Translations under genes and position numbers: made by a program | The notes under the pieces: generated by a model | Seen by the model: only the letters and a program-made list of their open reading frames with translations | Told to the model about the DNA's origin: nothing | Databases searched by the model: none | Shown: positions 33,224 to 38,499 of the stretch, one piece after another | How positions within the stretch are numbered: position 1 is the stretch's first letter | How the letters are laid out: the number at the start of each line of letters is the position of its first letter | NCBI GenBank assembly: GCA_029262035.1 | Contig: JAJDAE010000287.1 | Span: forward strand, 1 to 38,499 | From: Candidatus Zhuqueibacterota bacterium | GTDB taxonomy: Bacteria; Zhuqueibacterota; Zhuqueibacteria; Oceanimicrobiales; Oceanimicrobiaceae | Length of the DNA: 38,499 nucleotides | Direction: 5' to 3'

Positions 33224-36200
33224 ATGGGTATTAATTTTCTGTTCTCACTAGTCATCTTTGTTCTTACCACTTTTTTTATAAATAATCCTTCTGAAAGTTT
33301 TGCTGAGAGTACCGGTCTAACCAAAGCCATAAAAGCCGCAACAAATAAGAATTATGCCGAGGCCGTTTCTATTCTAAAATCGGAAATTGGCAAGGATTCG
33401 TCAAATCACCAAATCTATCTTAAGCTAGCTGATTTTTTTCATCTAAGCAAAACAGAAAAAGCTGGTATCGCTTTTTTTAAGCGGGCGATTAAACAAAATC
33501 CGATTGAGCCCAATAGTTACGCTGGGTTAGCGGTGCTGTACGATTATCAAAAGGATGAAACGCAAAGCTTTTTGAATAGTCGGAAAGCGCTGGAAAAGGG
33601 TCATGACGCATACCGGATATTAGAATTGTTTATTGAGGCCGGGATTGCGCTTAATAAATCTGATGAATTAAGCGGAACGCTACGAGCTTTTCAAAAATTA
33701 GAAACCCGAAAACATCTCTATTCTTTAGGCTACACTTTGTGGCGTATTAAAATAAGGAATTATAAAAGAGCGGGCACAACACTTGCAGAATTTCTTAAAA
33801 AAAACAATGACCACGGTTACGGATTAAAATTGGCTGGAGATATTGCGCGGTCTGAAAAAAATATCCGCAAGGCTATTAACAATTATCTGCGAGCCGAAAA
33901 ACAGTTGACAAATACCGATGAGAGAATAAAGAGTGAGCTCTATGCTGAGTTCGGCTCAACTTACTTGAAGCTGGGTCAGGCTGACTCTGCCGAGTTTTAC
34001 TACAAAAAATCTATTAATTTCACCAGATCAACATTACAAATACCACAATTTATTAAAAGCGTTAAAAGCATAGCAGCCTTTTATCGTGGAAAAAGTGATA
34101 TCCGGAATTTGGTTGCAACTTTATCCGAAAACAGTGAATTGTTTTTGCAAAATATTGACGATGCCGCAAGATTAGATTTTATTTATGATTTGGCAGAGGC
34201 ACATAATAATTCTGGAGATTTTTTAAAAGCATTCGAGTTTTTTTCTCAGGCACTTGAAATGGCAAAAACACTCAAAAGTAATAAAAAACAGGCTCAGATT
34301 TTTTATACAATGGGCGAGTATTATTTAAAGTTGGGCTTAACCGGGAAAGCCTTAGACTGTTATACTAAAAGTATTAATGCTGCGGACAAAGCAAAATTGT
34401 CTGAGCTAGAACACAAAGCCGTTTTTGAGATTGGCAAGATTTATGCACAATCAGGTGACCGTGAAGCTTCTAAAAAAAAGTTTTCCAAAGTATTGAGACA
34501 TGCTCAACGTCGGCAACAACTAGGATTGATCGAAGAATCTTATTTGCGGCTTGCGCACTTACATTTGCAGCAACCGTCTGATTTAAGAAGTGTACGCTAC
34601 TATTTAAATATGGCCGATGCAATGGCGAGGCAGACATTTCAATTGCATTTTGCAGCAAATCACCGTTGGATGCAAGGTTCGATGGCTCTTTTAGAAGAGG
34701 ATGTTGAAATTGCCGAAACTTACTTTTTGCAATCCATAAACATAGGGGAAGAAAGCGGGTCATATCTTTCCAGGCTGGCCGGTAAAGCAGGATTGATAAA
34801 AGTTTACCTCCACACCAATTTTAGTGATATGGCCTGCTCCTATGCCGATTCGGCGCTTATATTTTTGGAGAATTATTACTCGCATTGTTTTTCAGAATAT
34901 TCTGCGGATTTCTTTGATTTAAAAAATGATCTTATCATGCCCGCATTAATGGCTTATTCTTCAATCGGTAATCTGGAAAAAATTTATGATACGATCGAGC
35001 TTTATAAATCAATCATTCATTATAAGGAATTGAATCAAATAAAATATAAACTAAAAGATAAAACAGCCATATCTATCCAAGAAAAGCTCGACACAATATC
35101 TGAACAAATAAATAGTAAATGGCAGAAATTATGGACGGTTAGCCGTGATAAAAATGAGTATCTGGAGACCGCTTTCAGAATTAAAAATGAAATACATGCT
35201 TTGCATGTAGAGCAAAGAAAATACCTCCTTGAAGTTTCAAAAAATCATCCCAAATATTACTCGCTTTTTAAGCCGGAATCTACCCCTTTAGAAGAGTTGC
35301 AAGAAAAACTTAAAAAAGGAAACAATACATTTATTGATTATTTTATCGGGGAGCTCGCAACATTTGTTGTTGTTGTTAAAGGCAACAGTATAAACTGTCA
35401 ACGGGTGAATGCAAACCGTAAATTTCTGGAAAATCACATTTTTCAAGTCAGCCCGCTTTTTAGTACCGAAAAAAATAATTTTAGTATTTTGAATTATTCT
35501 GATATTTCTCAATTTAGCCTGGAACATGCAGGAATTCTGTATAAGTATCTATTTCAACCAATAGAACCATGGCTAAGGCCTGATGAGACTTTGATTATAT
35601 CGAAAGATGGTGCTTTAAATCGGATACCTTTTGAGGCATTGGTATTAAATTCAGATCAGCTTATTGATAATTCAGACTTTTCAAATGCAGTTTTTCTGGT
35701 AGAAAAGTACGCCATCTCCTATTTACCATCCGCCAACTTCTTGAGAACGACCAAAAAGGAAAAGCGTGATAGTGAAAAATTGCTGGGATTGTTTGCCACA
35801 TCTCAAAATGATGGTGTTGGGAGCAACGGACGCCCCCAAGATAGTCCCGTAAAAAAGATAAACCGAATCCAGAGTTTCCAAAAATTTATAGAACCATTCG
35901 GTGAACACAGGTCAACTCTTTTTCTGAACAAATTTGCAAACAGAGAAAACTTTATTACTCGAGGCTCGCAGTTTCAATTTCTTCAAATTAGCCTGCCCGC
36001 CTCTTTAAATGAACAATTCCCATTCCTGTCCAACTTTACTTTTGCAGATCAAACTCACGACACCTTTTCGGCCTATGAATTATTTACTCAGCCGATTAAT
36101 TCAGATATTTTTGTTCTAACAGACGCAGCAGTTAAATTAGCAAAAACGGGTTCCCAGATAGCCACCAATGGATTCTTTCATGGTTTAACTTTTGCAGGTG

Positions 36201-36520
36201 TCCCCACTTTTGTTACATCACTGTGGCGGCTTCAACAATCAGAACCTGGCTCTGTTGCTGATATTCTATTTAAATTTGAGAATAATTTGCGAGAAGGTTC
36301 AAATAAAGCAAAAGCGTTACAGCAAGCAAAGATTGAATATTTGAAGGAAAACCGTGTTAATCCATTTTTTTGGGCGAGCCTTGTTTTGTATGGGGATACG
36401 AGTGCAGTGAAAATTGAAGAGGCGCAAACACGTTGGGTTATTTGGTTTTCAGTTTTAGCGGTTTTAACTTTATGTGTGTTTTTGGGAATACAGTTGTTGA
36501 AGGTTTTCCGGGGAAAGTAA
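33224..36520 (+). CDS. TPR-repeat protein with degenerate CHAT-like domain
   Basis: This 1098-residue protein opens with a hydrophobic signal-like segment (about 1-27). Tetratricopeptide-type helical repeats follow across roughly 30-530 (for example YLKLADFFHLSKTEKAGIAFFKRAIK, GKALDCYTKSINAADKAK). From about 695 there is a CHAT (caspase-like) domain: FIDYFIGELATFVVVV, TLIISKDGALNRIPFEAL (near 790) and AGVPTFVTSLWRL (near 993). The protease His (usually in HxATHG) and Cys (usually in LSAC) are absent: the corresponding strands read FLQISLPAS (near 916) and VLTDAAVKLAKTG (near 963). A C-terminal membrane anchor (about 1070-1092) ends the protein. It is probably a non-catalytic scaffold in the envelope. 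It has its own promoter and is convergent with the amidase gene. Confidence 0.85.
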   Translation: MGINFLFSLVIFVLTTFFINNPSESFAESTGLTKAIKAATNKNYAEAVSILKSEIGKDSSNHQIYLKLADFFHLSKTEKAGIAFFKRAIKQNPIEPNSYAGLAVLYDYQKDETQSFLNSRKALEKGHDAYRILELFIEAGIALNKSDELSGTLRAFQKLETRKHLYSLGYTLWRIKIRNYKRAGTTLAEFLKKNNDHGYGLKLAGDIARSEKNIRKAINNYLRAEKQLTNTDERIKSELYAEFGSTYLKLGQADSAEFYYKKSINFTRSTLQIPQFIKSVKSIAAFYRGKSDIRNLVATLSENSELFLQNIDDAARLDFIYDLAEAHNNSGDFLKAFEFFSQALEMAKTLKSNKKQAQIFYTMGEYYLKLGLTGKALDCYTKSINAADKAKLSELEHKAVFEIGKIYAQSGDREASKKKFSKVLRHAQRRQQLGLIEESYLRLAHLHLQQPSDLRSVRYYLNMADAMARQTFQLHFAANHRWMQGSMALLEEDVEIAETYFLQSINIGEESGSYLSRLAGKAGLIKVYLHTNFSDMACSYADSALIFLENYYSHCFSEYSADFFDLKNDLIMPALMAYSSIGNLEKIYDTIELYKSIIHYKELNQIKYKLKDKTAISIQEKLDTISEQINSKWQKLWTVSRDKNEYLETAFRIKNEIHALHVEQRKYLLEVSKNHPKYYSLFKPESTPLEELQEKLKKGNNTFIDYFIGELATFVVVVKGNSINCQRVNANRKFLENHIFQVSPLFSTEKNNFSILNYSDISQFSLEHAGILYKYLFQPIEPWLRPDETLIISKDGALNRIPFEALVLNSDQLIDNSDFSNAVFLVEKYAISYLPSANFLRTTKKEKRDSEKLLGLFATSQNDGVGSNGRPQDSPVKKINRIQSFQKFIEPFGEHRSTLFLNKFANRENFITRGSQFQFLQISLPASLNEQFPFLSNFTFADQTHDTFSAYELFTQPINSDIFVLTDAAVKLAKTGSQIATNGFFHGLTFAGVPTFVTSLWRLQQSEPGSVADILFKFENNLREGSNKAKALQQAKIEYLKENRVNPFFWASLVLYGDTSAVKIEEAQTRWVIWFSVLAVLTLCVFLGIQLLKVFRGK

Positions 36521-38023
36521 TTACTTACTGGCCATTGACCATTCGTATTTTTCTTTAAATGACTTTACACTTTTAAAGATGGCTTGTGCCATTTTTCCCT
36601 GAAAGGAAGTTTTTTTTAATAGTCTTTCTTCTTTTTTGTTCGACATAAAACCAGTTTCAACTAAAATATTCGGCATGGAGGCGCCAATCATCACATAAAA
36701 ACCAGCCTGCTTAATTCCCCTATTTCTGAGTCCTGTATTTTTGTGAATTTCTTCCTGAAGCATTGATGCAAAATCCTGGCTCTCTTTGTTGTATGAATTT
36801 TGAGCCATTGTTGCCAAAATAATTTGTTCTTCTGTAAAATCATCAAAATGTGAATTGCCATCCTCATACTTAATTACAGAGTTTTCACGTTGGGAAATTT
36901 CGAGAGACTCCTCGCTTTTAGCCAAACCGAGAAAATAAGTTGCAGAGCCGTTTACTTTAGAATTTCTGTTCCAGTTGGCGTGAATACTGATAAAAAGTTT
37001 ACCCTGATTTTTGTTGGCAAACTGAGTTCTCTCCTTCAGCGATAAGTATGTATCATCATCCCGGGTCATCAAAACTTCGACATCAAGGTTCTTTTCCAGT
37101 AGTTTTTTCAGCCTTTTTGCAACTCCCAAAACTACATTTTTTTCATAAGCACCACTAACGCCAATAGTGCCGGGGTCTTTGCCGCCGTGACCGGGATCGA
37201 TAACAATTTTATCTATCCGCCATTTTTCCTGATCTTCTTTTAAGCGTTTTATTAAATCTGAATCTATTCTCCCGGGGATGGAAATAAGAATTTCATCTTT
37301 GCCATAACTGGTTTTAATTTCTTTTTCACTAATATCTTTGTTTAACCGAAAAGACAATTGTACCATTTCTTCCTGCTGTATCGGAACAAACTCATTTACC
37401 AATAAAGATTCTATTTTTTGAGCGATATTTAAAGAGTCAAGTCTGCCGCCCAATACATCGATGTAAAGCCACTTTCTGCTGTACCGGGTACTGATATTTT
37501 TGGATTTAAAACCAGCTTTAGTGGCAATCCGAAACAAGGTGCCGTTTGCCTTGTCCTGCACTTGTACAGATAAAATATTGCTACTTATTAAATCCTTTAC
37601 AATGAATTGATCGGTGGCATCGCTTGAAAGAAGTTGATATAAAACCGGTGTAAAAAATTTAATAGGGAGGTAAATATCGCCTCGATAATATGTGGTTGCA
37701 ACGGGTAATTGAATCACATATTTGTCAATCAAAATGAAAGGGTTGAATGCAGATACAGTTATTTTTTGCTCACCAAAATACAGAATGGCTTTGTGAACTT
37801 TATTGCTATAATAAGTATTTACATTGAAGGTTTCAGCGATATCCTGCACACTGATATAATAGAAATCTCCATCTACCCTTTTTGCCTTATCCTGTAACGT
37901 GCGCAGCCATTTTTGAGTTTCATTGGCCGAAACAAAAGGAGATGACAGTGTAAAAAGGAAGCAAAAGAAAAGCAGGGCGACTTTTAACCGTTTTGGTGAG
38001 TACATCCGCTGTTTAAAGTTCAT
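36521..38023 (-). CDS. N-acetylmuramoyl-L-alanine amidase, AmiC type
   Basis: This 500-residue exported protein has a basic N-terminus and signal segment (about 14-33), a copper-amine-oxidase-like/AMIN region, and an Amidase_3 zinc domain (about 270-490). Visible zinc and catalytic residues are IDPGHGGKDPG (His), YEKNVVL (Glu), SIHANWN (His) and ILVETGFMSN (Glu). It cleaves the amide bond between N-acetylmuramic acid and L-Ala in peptidoglycan, as in daughter-cell separation. ATG 38023 lies 15 bases after the rhomboid stop; no strong ribosome binding site is seen, and an internal ATG at 38005 is possible. Convergent with the CHAT gene. Confidence 0.93.
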   Translation of the reverse strand: MNFKQRMYSPKRLKVALLFFCFLFTLSSPFVSANETQKWLRTLQDKAKRVDGDFYYISVQDIAETFNVNTYYSNKVHKAILYFGEQKITVSAFNPFILIDKYVIQLPVATTYYRGDIYLPIKFFTPVLYQLLSSDATDQFIVKDLISSNILSVQVQDKANGTLFRIATKAGFKSKNISTRYSRKWLYIDVLGGRLDSLNIAQKIESLLVNEFVPIQQEEMVQLSFRLNKDISEKEIKTSYGKDEILISIPGRIDSDLIKRLKEDQEKWRIDKIVIDPGHGGKDPGTIGVSGAYEKNVVLGVAKRLKKLLEKNLDVEVLMTRDDDTYLSLKERTQFANKNQGKLFISIHANWNRNSKVNGSATYFLGLAKSEESLEISQRENSVIKYEDGNSHFDDFTEEQIILATMAQNSYNKESQDFASMLQEEIHKNTGLRNRGIKQAGFYVMIGASMPNILVETGFMSNKKEERLLKKTSFQGKMAQAIFKSVKSFKEKYEWSMASK

Positions 38024-38038
38024 ATAGTTTAGTTAAAG

Positions 38039-38499
38039 TTACGAATCCGATTCTTTTTCCTGACTGAATTTTTCGCTGGCCTCTTGAAGTATTCGTTTTT
38101 CCTCTGCATCCAAATGGTCATAGCCAACCTCGTTGATCTTATCTAAAATTTCATCAACTCGTTCCCGAATATTTTGCATAGCCTGATGTTTTTTTAAGGT
38201 TTGTACTGCTTTGCGTGAATCTTGTTGCTGCCGTAACCAGTTACCAAAGTAAGCTAATCGCCAGTCAACCTTCAAATAAGCAAATGCCACTATCATTCCA
38301 CCTAAATGTGCAAAATGTGCAACGCCATCATTGCTGCCAAAAGTTCCGAGCAGCAATGCTATTCCTGCAAATATCATGACGAGATATTTGGCCTTCATTT
38401 GAACCGGCAAAACCAGGAACAATAACAATGTAATAACTCTGTTGGGGAATAGAACTCCAAATGCAGCCATTACGCCATAAATTGCTCCGGATGCCCCAA
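38039..38499 (-). CDS. rhomboid family intramembrane serine protease, 5' part missing
   Basis: The frame is open to the end of the window, so the gene continues beyond it. The first complete codons read GASGAIYGVMAAFG, with the catalytic Ser in GASGA. AHFAHLGG about 55 residues later supplies the catalytic His. The ATG at 38470 is internal, not the start. After the last membrane helix there is a cytosolic tail of about 70 residues (QQQDSRKAVQTLKKHQ, LDKINEVGYDHLDAEEKRILQEASEKFSQ) resembling the DUF6576-type tail seen in Bacteroidota and relatives. The tail assignment is tentative. It is followed closely by the amidase gene on the same strand. Confidence 0.9.
   Translation of the reverse strand, partial: GASGAIYGVMAAFGVLFPNRVITLLLFLVLPVQMKAKYLVMIFAGIALLLGTFGSNDGVAHFAHLGGMIVAFAYLKVDWRLAYFGNWLRQQQDSRKAVQTLKKHQAMQNIRERVDEILDKINEVGYDHLDAEEKRILQEASEKFSQEKESDS

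Overview
The window looks like chromosome of a moderately AT-rich, Gram-negative, probably aquatic or marine bacterium. A secreted haloperoxidase carries a type IX secretion (Por) C-terminal sorting domain, large FtsX-type permeases of about 800 residues are present, and there is a SecDF pair, an AmiC-type amidase and a rhomboid protease. This mix is typical of the Bacteroidota/FCB side of the tree, including Calditrichota- and KSB1-like lineages. That placement is inference: there is no rRNA in the window. No tRNA, insertion sequence, phage or CRISPR array was seen.

Layout. 1-5.8 kb (+): 5'-truncated M49-like zinc peptidase, an unknown membrane protein, a secreted vanadium-type haloperoxidase, and a sulfotransferase. 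5.9-10.4 kb (-): a three-gene cluster with a consensus sigma-70 promoter, encoding a flavoprotein/radical-SAM fusion, an ArsM-like methyltransferase and a metallophosphoesterase-fold protein that has lost metal ligands. This is the best candidate for an undescribed pathway. 10.4-13.5 kb: a 72-residue protein made of 16-residue repeats, then a CarH/LitR-type B12 photoreceptor-repressor divergent from a peroxiredoxin and a primary-like sigma factor. Both divergent promoters carry GACAA motifs spaced 11 bp apart, suggesting a light- or B12-controlled stress switch. 13.5-19.7 kb (-): CPBP protease and two paralogous FtsX permeases. 19.8-22.2 kb: Gdx/SugE-like exporter, a UPF0489 arginase-like protein, and a receiver-PP2C phosphatase. 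22.7-25.0 kb (-): pyrF-pyrE-thrB. 25.2-28.1 kb (+): dicarboxylate/amino-acid symporter, a 0.7 kb AT-rich non-coding region with two perfect DnaA boxes, a small exported protein, and rnhA. 28.1-33.1 kb (-): purA and a small-ORF-secD-secF-STAS operon. 33.2-38.5 kb: a TPR/CHAT-like protein lacking the protease dyad, an AmiC-type amidase, and a rhomboid protease cut by the window end.

How the genes work together. The radical SAM, methyltransferase and phosphoesterase genes are in one orientation and probably act on one small molecule. The three ArsM-type cysteines point to arsenic or a similar thiophilic element, but this is unproven. The CarH module sits immediately upstream in the same orientation and may control more than its own divergent promoter. 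A PP2C phosphatase and a STAS antagonist are the two halves of a possible partner-switching circuit, although they lie 7 kb apart. The remaining genes are housekeeping: pyrimidine, purine and threonine synthesis, Sec export, and wall turnover. Several start codons were moved from the longest ORF to internal starts using ribosome binding sites or promoter position.
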